Translations under genes and position numbers: made by a program
The notes under the pieces: generated by a model
Told to the model about the DNA's origin: nothing
The model's database searches: none
Seen by the model: only the letters and a program-made list of their open reading frames with translations
Part shown: positions 8,739 through 15,670 of the stretch, in pieces
How positions within the stretch are numbered: position 1 is the first letter of the stretch
Layout of the letters: each line of letters begins with the position of its first letter
Source: JAAYXE01 sp964391195
GTDB lineage: Bacteria; Chloroflexota; Anaerolineae; Anaerolineales; UBA4823
Reading direction: 5' to 3'
NCBI GenBank assembly: GCA_964391195.1
Contig: CAYMLG010000010.1
Location: forward strand, 40,929 to 104,928
DNA: 64,000 bases

Positions 8739-9569
8739 TTATGGCCGCGCAACGATGAACTGATCGAATGTGGCTTCCATCTCTTCGTCCAAGGTGGTCT
8801 TCACCACCAACCCGATTTCACCCTCGTCGAAGGTATCGTCCTCCACCTGGGCCAACTGCTGCCCGTTGGCGAACAGGGTCAGCGAATCGTCCAGGCACTC
8901 GGCGCCCACGCGGTTGACGGCGCTGCCGCTTTCGATGATCTCAGGGGCGATCCCTTCGGTCAGGAAACTGAATTCGCCGTCTTCGTTGATCCCGATCCCA
9001 TATCCGCCGCTGGGGCTCACCAACAGCGCGTAGAAGTTGTCCTCGTCTACATGGCGGCAGATCAGGCCGTAGAACCCGCTCTCCGCCCCATCACTCAGCG
9101 AAGCATCCACCTGGAGGTACACGTCGTCGATCCCCATCTCGCGGATGCTCCACACCGCAGCATTGTAGAACGCGTTGCGGATGCGGTACGCGCCGTCCAC
9201 GAACCCGAATGCAAATTGGTCCTCTTCCCGTTCCGCCCAACCGGTCCCCGATTCAAAATCCTCTTCGAAGATCACGTTTGGAACCGGCGTATCAGTGGCG
9301 GTGGGGGGCGGTGTCTCTGTCGGTTCGGGGGTCATCGTGGGTTCGGGGGTGGGCGATGCGATCTCGGTTGGAGAGGGGGCAGGCGTGTCCGTCGCCGCAG
9401 GCGCGCCGGTCGCTGTGGCTGCCGGCGCCGCTGCTGTCAGTTCGGCGATGACCGTCTGCGCCGCCTGGGTGAACAGCGCATCCTGCTGGGGCGAAGGGAG
9501 GGGCGCCGGAGCCGGCTGGCAGGCGGCCAGGATCAGAAACAGGGACAGAAACAAACCAATCTTTTTCAT
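8739..9569 (-). CDS. Lipoprotein with Thr/Pro-rich linker and LamG-like C-terminal domain
   Basis: The start at 9569 gives MKKIGLFLSLFLILAACQP, a classic lipoprotein signal with lipobox LAAC; an upstream in-frame ATG would add an implausible 36 residues. After the cysteine comes a low-complexity Ala/Thr/Pro/Glu spacer (about residues 55-105, repeats of PTPEPT type) that would hold the domain off the membrane. The C-terminal ~170 residues (FEEDFESGTGWAEREEDQFAFGFVDGAYRIRN, FYGLICRHVDEDNFYALLVS) look like a concanavalin/LamG-type beta-sandwich seen in many secreted proteins of unknown ligand. Function unknown. It sits inside a beta-oxidation operon, perhaps for extracellular substrate binding. 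Confidence 0.8.
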   Translation of the reverse strand: MKKIGLFLSLFLILAACQPAPAPLPSPQQDALFTQAAQTVIAELTAAAPAATATGAPAATDTPAPSPTEIASPTPEPTMTPEPTETPPPTATDTPVPNVIFEEDFESGTGWAEREEDQFAFGFVDGAYRIRNAFYNAAVWSIREMGIDDVYLQVDASLSDGAESGFYGLICRHVDEDNFYALLVSPSGGYGIGINEDGEFSFLTEGIAPEIIESGSAVNRVGAECLDDSLTLFANGQQLAQVEDDTFDEGEIGLVVKTTLDEEMEATFDQFIVARP

Positions 9570-9594
9570 CTCGGGTATCCTTTTCGTCCCCCCT

Positions 9595-10764
9595 TCAACG
9601 CAGCATGCGGTTGAAAAATTCCACCACGCGCTGCTCGAAGAGCGCTTCCCCCTCCCCGTAAAAAGTGTGCGGTGCATTCTCGTACCAGAAGCACTCTACT
9701 TCTTTTTCCAACGTGGTCAGCCGCTCGCATAAGTCGATCGACCAGCGCAGCGGCACCAACTCATCGGCCCGGCCGTGATGGATGCTCACTGCGGCGGTGA
9801 TGCGATCCAGATAGTAGATGGGTGAGATGGTCTCCAACTCCTCGACCGGCACGGCCAACTCTTCCAGCCCGCGCAGCCCATACGACCAACTGTTGATCGC
9901 CTCGTAATTCTGCCGCTCATCCCCGCTCATCGGCGCGTACAGTACGGCGGCCTGCACGTCGGGGCTGACCGTGATCACCCGGGTGGACACCCCGCCGCCC
10001 ATGCTGTGCCCCCACAGGCCGATTGCATCCGGGTCCGCCTGCTCCAGGGGCCCCGGCTTCCCGGCCTGCTCTTTCACAATGGCGATCAAGTTGAGCACAT
10101 CCACCGCCATCCCCACCCGGAACAGGTTGTCCCCATCCGAGGAGGGCGGGTAGCCGCGCAGGTTCGGGTGCAGCACCAGGAATCCGTTGCGGGCCAGGGT
10201 ATCGGCGTAGCGGGTGGTGTAGTCGATCGTATTGTAGATATCCGGCTCGATATACCCGTGCAGGGCGATCACCACCGGAAAGGGCCCCTCTCCCCGAGCG
10301 GGCTGGTTCATGAAGCCGTAAATGTCCAAGCCATCGCTCGGGTAGACGACCAGCGTGCGGGTGAAATAACTGTTCACCGCCAGCACTTCCTCCACCCGGA
10401 TCTCGCCCCCGCCGTAGTCCCGTTCGAGCAAATGATCGATCCGGTAGCTGGCGTATGGATCCGGGGTTGGGGTGAGGCTGGGCTCGGGCGTTGCGGTCGC
10501 GGTGTGGGTCGCGGTAGCCGGTGGGAGGGTGATCGTCGGGGAGGGAGTGAGTGTCGCCGCTTCGACCGGCCGTGAGGTCGCGGCCGGTGATACAGCAGCC
10601 GTCAGAACCGGCTCGGCCTGGCTGGTCCTCGGCCCGCAGGCCGCAACCAGCAGGGCTAACGCCAGCGCCAGGGACATGGCGCCGCGCTTGAGACCGGTTC
10701 TGGCGGCTGTTCCCCGGTGGAGATCCCCTCGATCCAACCGGAAGCGCGGAAGGTTTCTCATCAC
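9595..10764 (-). CDS. Alpha/beta hydrolase lipoprotein (dienelactone-hydrolase/peptidase S9-like)
   Basis: 389 residues with an N-terminal lipobox (LALALALLVAACGP), a Thr/Pro/Ala spacer, and an alpha/beta hydrolase fold. The oxyanion strand reads VVIALHGYIEPD, the nucleophile elbow GLWGHSMGGGVSTRV, an Asp region VSIHHGRADELVPLRWS, and a terminal His in ENAPHTFYGEG, giving a complete Ser-Asp-His triad. It is probably an esterase or peptidase anchored outside the cytoplasmic membrane. The reading frame starts 4 bases after the acyl-CoA dehydrogenase stop, so it is translationally coupled. Met30 (10677) is an alternative start giving a more standard short signal peptide. Lipase-like supply of fatty acids to the operon is my inference. 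Confidence 0.8.
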   Translation of the reverse strand: MMRNLPRFRLDRGDLHRGTAARTGLKRGAMSLALALALLVAACGPRTSQAEPVLTAAVSPAATSRPVEAATLTPSPTITLPPATATHTATATPEPSLTPTPDPYASYRIDHLLERDYGGGEIRVEEVLAVNSYFTRTLVVYPSDGLDIYGFMNQPARGEGPFPVVIALHGYIEPDIYNTIDYTTRYADTLARNGFLVLHPNLRGYPPSSDGDNLFRVGMAVDVLNLIAIVKEQAGKPGPLEQADPDAIGLWGHSMGGGVSTRVITVSPDVQAAVLYAPMSGDERQNYEAINSWSYGLRGLEELAVPVEELETISPIYYLDRITAAVSIHHGRADELVPLRWSIDLCERLTTLEKEVECFWYENAPHTFYGEGEALFEQRVVEFFNRMLR

Positions 10765-10768
10765 CAGA

Positions 10769-12022
10769 TTAACGCAACTCCCGCCCGCTGTAGTTGAGGA
10801 TGTTGCGGGCCACGATCAGGCGGTTGATCTGCCCGGTGCCCTCGTAGATATCGCTGATCTTGGCGTCCCGGAACCACTTTTCCAGCAAAGTGTCGCGGGT
10901 GTAACCCATCGGACCCATGATTTCAACCGCTTTCTGGGTGATCTTGGTCACCACGTCGCCGGCGCGCACCTTGCTCATCGAGGCTTCTTTGTTGTTCGGC
11001 TTACCGTTATCGGCCATCCACACCGCTTTGATCACCAGGAGCCAGGCCGAGCGCAGCATCACTTCCATGTCGATCACCTCGCGCTCGATGTTCGACAACT
11101 TCTGGCGCGGCAGCCCGTAGCGGATCTCGACACCTTGCTGGACGAGCATTTCCTTAAGCAGTTCGAGGGTTGCCCGGGCGACGCCCATGGCGGTCGCCGC
11201 CACCAGCGGCCGCGTGGCGTCGAAGGTGGCCATCGCCCCCTTGAAGCCGGTAGTGGTCCTGGCGCTCGTAGTCACCTCGGCGCTGCCCAGGATGTTCTCG
11301 AACGGAATGCGGCAGTCCTGGAGGACGATGGCGGCCGTGTCCGAGGCCCGGATGCCCATCTTGTGCTCCAGTTTGGCCACCTTTATGCCCGGGGTGCCGG
11401 CTTCGACCACGAAGGGCCGCATGCCCGCCCGCCCGGCGGAAGGATCGATGGTGGCCCAAACCACCACGAAGCCATCGCTCAGTTCCAGCGACTTGTGCCC
11501 TGCGGTGACGAAGATCTTCTCCCCATTGAGCACCCACTCGTTGGTCTTCTTATCCAGCACGGCCGTGGTGCGGATCGCCGCCGTGTCCGAGCCGGCCTGG
11601 GGCTCGGTCATCGCCATCGCGGCGAAGGTGGGTTTCTCGGCCGCGAACCGCCTCAGGAACCGCTCCTTCTGCTCCGGAGTCCCGGTCGCTTCCACCGCGG
11701 CCGCCCCCAGGCCGCCGCCAGGGGTCACCAGGTACATGCCCACATCCCCCCAGGAGAGCATCTCCAACATGAACGCCAGCGATTGGTAGCCGATCGGCGG
11801 GCGTTTTTCCTGCTTTTCATCCCCGTTCTTTTTCTGCTTCGGGGCCAACGAGCCTGCCCCCGTCATCCGCATCGCCTGGTGCATGAAATTGATATAGTCC
11901 CACGGGATCTCGTGTTCGTTCTCGTCGTAAAACCGCGACACCGGGCGCATCATATTCTCAGCCACAGTCTTCAGCGCAAAGCTTTGCTGAGCGATGGGCT
12001 TGGGAGTTTCAAATTCGATCAT
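10769..12022 (-). CDS. Acyl-CoA dehydrogenase
   Basis: 417 residues, acyl-CoA dehydrogenase fold: N-terminal helical domain, middle domain with AMTEPQAGSDTAAIRTTA (substrate/FAD loop), and C-terminal domain with EIMGPMGYTRDTLLEKWFRDAKISDIYEGTGQINR. The Glu in YEGTGQ is at the position of the catalytic base in medium- and short-chain enzymes. The FAD enzyme makes trans-2-enoyl-CoA from acyl-CoA and passes electrons to ETF. The start has AGGAGATAGCC. A slightly Lys-rich insertion (KQKKNGDEKQEKRPP, near residue 65) is unusual and may be a surface loop. It is paired with a second, diverged dehydrogenase directly upstream in the transcript; heteromeric assembly is possible but not shown. Confidence 0.92.
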   Translation of the reverse strand: MIEFETPKPIAQQSFALKTVAENMMRPVSRFYDENEHEIPWDYINFMHQAMRMTGAGSLAPKQKKNGDEKQEKRPPIGYQSLAFMLEMLSWGDVGMYLVTPGGGLGAAAVEATGTPEQKERFLRRFAAEKPTFAAMAMTEPQAGSDTAAIRTTAVLDKKTNEWVLNGEKIFVTAGHKSLELSDGFVVVWATIDPSAGRAGMRPFVVEAGTPGIKVAKLEHKMGIRASDTAAIVLQDCRIPFENILGSAEVTTSARTTTGFKGAMATFDATRPLVAATAMGVARATLELLKEMLVQQGVEIRYGLPRQKLSNIEREVIDMEVMLRSAWLLVIKAVWMADNGKPNNKEASMSKVRAGDVVTKITQKAVEIMGPMGYTRDTLLEKWFRDAKISDIYEGTGQINRLIVARNILNYSGRELR

Positions 12023-12064
12023 GGCTATCTCCTGTTTCTCTTGAGAACCGCTGGTTCAAAACGC

Positions 12065-13162
12065 TCACACAATCGCCAGGCCGGCAAAGGTGGGGATGCC
12101 CCGCCCGTTGCGCATCCACAGTTCAACCGGATGCTCGCGGATGTAGCCGTGCCCACCGAGGATCTGTACAGCCCGGTCGGTGACCATCATCGCCATATCC
12201 GTCGCCCCGGTCAGAGCCAGGTACGCGGTTTTGCCGGCCTCCTCCTTCCCGGTGTCCATCTGCCAGGCTGCCTCCCAGGTAAGCAGGCGGATGGCCTCGA
12301 TCTCGGTGGCCATCTCGGCCAGCATGAAGGCGATTGCCTGCTTTTGGGCCACTTTCACTCCGAAGACATCCCGGTCTTTGGCGTAGTCGCGAGCGTATTC
12401 GAAAGCAGCCCGAGAGAGTCCCAGGGCCAGGGCGGCCGCAGCCACCCGTGAAGCAGCCAGGATCGGCTCGAAATCATGCCCCTCCGGTCCGCCCAGCCGG
12501 TTCTCCACCGGCACCCGCACACTGTTCAGGCAGACGCGGTGCACCGGCAAGGCGTGGATCCCCAACAGCTTCTGCCGCTCCTCTACATCCAGGCCTTTGC
12601 TGCCCTTGGGAACGATGAACCCCTGGGTTTTACCGTCCACCGCCGCGTAAACCACCATCGCCTGGGCGGCATCCCCGTAGGGCACGTATACTTTCTCCCC
12701 CTGGATCACGTAGTCCCCACCGTCGCGGACGGCGGTCGTCTTGAGTTGGTTGGGGTCGAAGTCGAATTGAGGTTCTACCAGGGCCGCGGTGAAGGGCGTC
12801 CAATCCAGGGCCTCGGTCACCTGAGGCAGGTACATCTGCTGCTGGGTTTCGTTCCCGGCCAGCAAAATGGGGATCGCAAACAGCCCCGGGCTTAATACGG
12901 CCAGGGCCCCGGCCAGGTCGCCGTAGGCCATCTCTTCTGCCGCCAGCACCCCGGTTACCAGCGAATGTTCGCCAAATCCCCCGTACGCCTCCGGGATGGA
13001 AGCCTGCAGGTACCCCAGTTCCCACCCCTTCTGGATCGTATCTGCGGGAAACTGGTTCTCCTCATCGGCATCGTGCGCCTTGGCTCGCAGATCACTGACC
13101 GCGAACTTGTTGATCGCCTCGATCAACATCTTCTGTTCATCAGAGGGTTCAAATGAATACAT
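12065..13162 (-). CDS. Acyl-CoA dehydrogenase, short diverged paralogue
   Basis: 365 residues with the acyl-CoA dehydrogenase three-domain layout (DWTPFTAALVEPQFDFDPNQLKTTAVRDGGDYVIQGEKVYVPYG; then VQILGGHGYIREHPVELWMRNGRGIPTFAGLAIV). The protein ends at the segment where canonical members continue IYEGTxxI, and the catalytic Glu position reads Phe-Ala-Gly. The usual base therefore appears to be missing, unless Glu is supplied from another helix. It may be an enzyme with an alternative base position or a structural partner of the neighbouring 417-residue dehydrogenase. The ribosome site AGGGAGGAAACT is strong. It lies about 100 bases after the MBL gene in the TetR-led operon. Confidence 0.85.
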   Translation of the reverse strand: MYSFEPSDEQKMLIEAINKFAVSDLRAKAHDADEENQFPADTIQKGWELGYLQASIPEAYGGFGEHSLVTGVLAAEEMAYGDLAGALAVLSPGLFAIPILLAGNETQQQMYLPQVTEALDWTPFTAALVEPQFDFDPNQLKTTAVRDGGDYVIQGEKVYVPYGDAAQAMVVYAAVDGKTQGFIVPKGSKGLDVEERQKLLGIHALPVHRVCLNSVRVPVENRLGGPEGHDFEPILAASRVAAAALALGLSRAAFEYARDYAKDRDVFGVKVAQKQAIAFMLAEMATEIEAIRLLTWEAAWQMDTGKEEAGKTAYLALTGATDMAMMVTDRAVQILGGHGYIREHPVELWMRNGRGIPTFAGLAIV

Positions 13163-13263
13163 AGTTTCCTCCCTAAAACTTTGAAAAGACTGCTGTGCGC
13201 CCGCATCTGGCGCTTTAGCCGGTCTTCACTCACCCATCTGGCCTGTTGGAACGTCCGGTTCTG

Positions 13264-14310
13264 CTATAACCGGTAGTAGAGCAGAGGCACACCCCCTTGC
13301 GCCGCCTGCAGTTCTTCCAGGTTCTTGATCCCCAGCAGACTGCGGCTGTAAAGATACTCCACGTGCGCCCCGGCCTCTTCCACTGCCAGGAGCACGTTGT
13401 AACCGTGCACTTCCCCAAACAGCTCTTTAGAAATTTCCGCCACGGTCCTCGGCGTCTGGAGCAGATCCAGCACCTGCTCCAGGCGCTGCTGGTGCACTTC
13501 CTGGATCGCGGCGATGCGCCCCGTAAGATCGTTGATCGGGTCTTTATGCCCGCCCAGGGTCAAGCTAACACCGCTGCTCCAGTCTCTCAGGCTTTCTAAA
13601 GATTTCAGGTAATGGTCCAGCCCGGTTGACAGCGTCAGGCGCTCAGGCGATTGGTGTGGGCTCGTGCCTGTCAGCACGTGATCGCCGCTGAAAAGTACGT
13701 CGTGCAGGCGGATAACCACATGTCCGGCGCAGTGCCCGGGCACATGCAGCATTTCGAATGGCCCAACCTGCATCCCAACCGCCTCATAGGTGAAATCGAT
13801 CTGCACCGAGCGGAACAGGCGCTTGGGCAGGGTGTACATCTCGATCAACGTCTCGGTCCGTTCGGCGGACACCCCGGCTTCTATGAGGAACTCACGCAGG
13901 CGGCGGGCCACGACGGTCAGGCGCTCCTCGTAATTGGTGAGCACCCGCTGGTCGAGCTCATGCACTCCGATCAGCGCTTTGGTCCGTGGGCGGATGTGCC
14001 CGAGCCCGCCGAAATGATCGATATGCGCGTGAGTGATCAGCACGTGCGTGAGGTTCTCCAGGCTGAGGTCCTGCCCGGTCGCGGCGGATGCCTGCTGCAG
14101 CCCGGCCTCCAGGTGCTCGTTCGAGGCGCCGAAGCCGGAGCCGGTATCGATCAGCGCCCGATAGGCGGTGTCTGCATGCTCGACCACAACCACGTATGCC
14201 TGTCCCCAAAAGCCCGGGAACACCTCGAGCGGTATGCGGTAGATCACTGCCCCCTGATCGGTCTCATACCGCTTGAGCGCGGCAGGCGCTTCAGTCTTTT
14301 CGACCGGCAT
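13264..14310 (-). CDS. Metallo-beta-lactamase-fold hydrolase with C-terminal winged-helix region
   Basis: 348 residues. The MBL metal motif is THAHIDHFGGLGH, with the second His in HVPGHCAGHVVIRL and the Asp in VLFSGDHVLTG, so a binuclear metal site is intact. The C-terminal ~90 residues (QQRLEQVLDLLQTPRTVAEISKELFGEVHGYNVLLAVEEAGAHVEYL) resemble the winged-helix tail of LACTB2-like hydrolases. Such proteins hydrolyse thioesters, esters or RNA; within this operon a CoA-thioesterase-like role is plausible but only contextual. The ATG is 3 bases after the TetR stop and its ribosome site (GAGGAGTGAGCG) lies inside the end of the TetR gene, so translation is coupled. Confidence 0.85.
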   Translation of the reverse strand: MPVEKTEAPAALKRYETDQGAVIYRIPLEVFPGFWGQAYVVVVEHADTAYRALIDTGSGFGASNEHLEAGLQQASAATGQDLSLENLTHVLITHAHIDHFGGLGHIRPRTKALIGVHELDQRVLTNYEERLTVVARRLREFLIEAGVSAERTETLIEMYTLPKRLFRSVQIDFTYEAVGMQVGPFEMLHVPGHCAGHVVIRLHDVLFSGDHVLTGTSPHQSPERLTLSTGLDHYLKSLESLRDWSSGVSLTLGGHKDPINDLTGRIAAIQEVHQQRLEQVLDLLQTPRTVAEISKELFGEVHGYNVLLAVEEAGAHVEYLYSRSLLGIKNLEELQAAQGGVPLLYYRL

Positions 14311-14313
14311 CGC

Positions 14314-14883
14314 TCACTCCTCGCGGACCAGCATCCCACTCAAGAACAATCCCGCGTACTGCCCGGCGATCTCTTCCGGGCTCAGCGATCCATCCGGCCG
14401 GTACCAGGTGATGGTCCAATTCAAAACGCCCAGCACGGCTTTGGCGGCCAGGTGTGGATCGGTGCAGTTGTAGAGTCCTTGTTCGACCCCTTCTTGAATC
14501 AAATCCCGCCACAAACCCTCGAAACGATCACGGCGGGGGATGTGGCGGGACTGGTAGCGGGGCTCCAGCGAGCGGTGCTCGAGGAGCAGGACGGCCGCCA
14601 GATCGCGGTGCTCGAGCATCGCCTGAAGGTAAGCGATCATGGCCTGGCGCAGTTTCTCCTCCGGTGAGAGGCGCTGTTCCATCACCGCCTGCATCTGCTC
14701 GATGAGCAGATCCAGCGCCTGGTCCAGGATCGCGACCAGAATCTCTTGCTTGCTGTTGACGTGATGGTAGAGGCTCGCCTTCTGAAGCTTCACTGCCTGG
14801 GCGATGTCCTGCATAGAGGCGGCGTGGAATCCTTTTTGGCTGAAAATCTGGGCTGCAGCTTCGAGAATCTCTTCTCGCGTCAT
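14314..14883 (-). CDS. TetR-family transcriptional repressor of fatty-acid degradation operon
   Basis: 189 residues from the ATG at 14883, chosen over a GTG four codons upstream because GGAGGAC lies at the right distance. The N-terminal helix-turn-helix is typical TetR (ILEAAAQIFSQKGFHAASM, then DIAQAVKLQKASLYHHVNSKQEIL); the remaining ~140 residues form the helical ligand domain. Sequence style and location match the FadR/PaaR-type TetR regulators that bind acyl-CoA and release DNA. It heads the beta-oxidation operon and has a palindromic operator overlapping its own transcription start, so autorepression and control of the whole downstream operon are likely. The ligand (long-chain acyl-CoA) is inferred. 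Confidence 0.88.
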   Translation of the reverse strand: MTREEILEAAAQIFSQKGFHAASMQDIAQAVKLQKASLYHHVNSKQEILVAILDQALDLLIEQMQAVMEQRLSPEEKLRQAMIAYLQAMLEHRDLAAVLLLEHRSLEPRYQSRHIPRRDRFEGLWRDLIQEGVEQGLYNCTDPHLAAKAVLGVLNWTITWYRPDGSLSPEEIAGQYAGLFLSGMLVREE

Positions 14884-14900
14884 TTGTCCTCCCACCTTCC

Positions 14901-14918
14901 CTACCGAACGGTCGGTAG
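14901..14918. promoter_or_regulatory. TetR-type operator palindrome
   Basis: CTACCGA (14901-14907) and TCGGTAG (14912-14918) form a perfect inverted repeat with a 4-base centre. It resembles the ACCGACCGGTCGGT-like sites of acyl-CoA-responsive TetR regulators. It lies just downstream of the -10 box, covering roughly +1 to +18 of the transcript, an ideal roadblock or RNA-polymerase exclusion site. Confidence 0.75.
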
Positions 14919-14926
14919 TTCCCTTT

Positions 14927-14955
14927 AGGATAACAAAAAAGGGTTAAATTGTCAA
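14927..14955 (-). promoter_or_regulatory. Promoter of the TetR/beta-oxidation operon
   Basis: On the minus strand TTGACA (14955-14950), a 17-base spacer, and TATCCT (14932-14927). This is a near-consensus sigma70-type promoter, immediately followed by the TetR operator. Confidence 0.75.
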
Positions 14956-14971
14956 GATGACGCGCTGCACC

Positions 14972-15090
14972 ATGCATGGCTTCTTCTTACGAATGGAGGT
15001 TGGGATAAGCGGGCTGCGGAGCCCGCCCTATCCCAAACCCCTATCCTTATAAATAAAGTATGACTTACGACTATGCGAAGGCCATGCTAC
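14972..15090. repeat. Palindromic MITE-like element, copy A
   Basis: Left end GCATGGCTTCTTCTTACGAA and right end GACTTACGACTATGCGAAGG then CCATGC flank a long GC-rich stem (TGGGATA-GCGGGCT paired with AGCCCGC-TATCCCA, about 15001-15040). The ends correspond to those of the element at 17015-17117 in opposite orientation (ATGGCTTTCTCA... and GACTTACGACTTTGAGAAAGC), while the stems differ. No coding capacity. Confidence 0.6.
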
Positions 15091-15143
15091 AACATGTCTG
15101 GCCCACCTGCCCGCCCTGCCCCGGCAGAGACCGGCGACGGAGC

Positions 15144-15216
15144 ACGGCTTTATTACGAATTTGGGGTTGGGATATGGGCGCTGCGCAGCGCCCATATCCC
15201 AACCCCTATCCTTTAA
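15144..15216. repeat. Palindromic element, copy B, with a perfect 44-bp palindrome
   Basis: 15163-15206 is a perfect inverted repeat without loop (GGGGTTGGGATATGGGCG arm, central CTGC/GCAG). Flanks CGGCTTTATTACGAAT and CCCCTATCCTTTAAT match copy A (CTTCTTACGAAT; CCCCTATCCTTATAA), so both derive from one ancestor. The right end seen in copy A is absent; the dispersed repeat begins 18 bases later. Confidence 0.7.
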
Positions 15217-15233
15217 TGAAGTTTAATAAAAAT

Positions 15234-15467
15234 GGGATCTCACCCCCAGGCTGGGTGATCCCCACCGTCTGTATGGCGCGTCCGCACCTCAACCCCGCCC
15301 GACCCTTCCCAGTGCGGGCGTGGACCCGCCCTCCGATTTCGTGTATTCGTGGTCGCGCGGCATGCTTGCATATGCACGTGCCTGCTCGGCCATTCGTGGA
15401 CGGCTTCTCCCCGGCGCATGGGCACGGCTGCACCGCAAACCACCCAAAACCGTGAACCCGCCCGCCG
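15234..15467 (+). repeat. Dispersed ~235-bp repeat, copy 1
   Basis: Closely similar over its full length, in the same orientation, to 50224-50461. Shared identical blocks include GGGATCTCACCCCCAGGCTG, GCGGGCGTGGACCCGCCC, CATTCGTGGACGGCTTCT and CCGTGAACCCGCCCGCCG. Two small hairpins are conserved: CACCC-CCAGGCT-GGGTG and GCGGG-CGTGGA-CCCGC. The frames are not conserved as protein (many replacement differences), so an RNA or DNA element is more likely. Confidence 0.75.
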
Positions 15468-15502
15468 GCAGCGAAGCGCCACCGCCGGCAGCGAAGCGCT
15501 CA
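15462..15502. repeat. Two-unit tandem repeat
   Basis: CCGCCGGCAGCGAAGCGCCA is followed directly by CCGCCGGCAGCGAAGCGCTC plus A, then CCGCCGG again. It is a short duplication at the right end of the dispersed repeat and is absent from its other copy. Confidence 0.7.
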
Positions 15503-15670
15503 CCGCCGGGCCACTACCAGTGCATGGGGAATAGGATTGTAGCAGGGGTGGTTGGCCGATTGCGCGAGGTGGGCACGGTTGGACTGGCTGTCATGCGTTT
15601 TGTTTTGGGATTCCTGCGTGGTTCTTTGATAGAATCAGTAGACGTTTTTGGGCTGAGAGGTGAGTGCACC

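Larger units (their letters stand above)
14884..15670. other. Non-coding, repeat-rich intergenic region
   Basis: About 790 bases between the divergent TetR and flippase genes without a credible gene. It holds the TetR promoter and operator, two long-stem palindromic elements, a ~235-bp dispersed repeat and a 20/21-bp tandem duplication, each listed separately. Confidence 0.7.

Noticed and set aside
10472..12451. 659-codon plus-strand frame
   Set aside because: Antisense to the acyl-CoA dehydrogenases; His/Arg/Pro-rich translation with no domain.
15320..15670. Longer N-terminus for the flippase-like protein
   Set aside because: Runs through the dispersed repeat, whose other copy has no such frame, and lacks a ribosome site; the TTG at 15671 follows GAGAGGTGAG.
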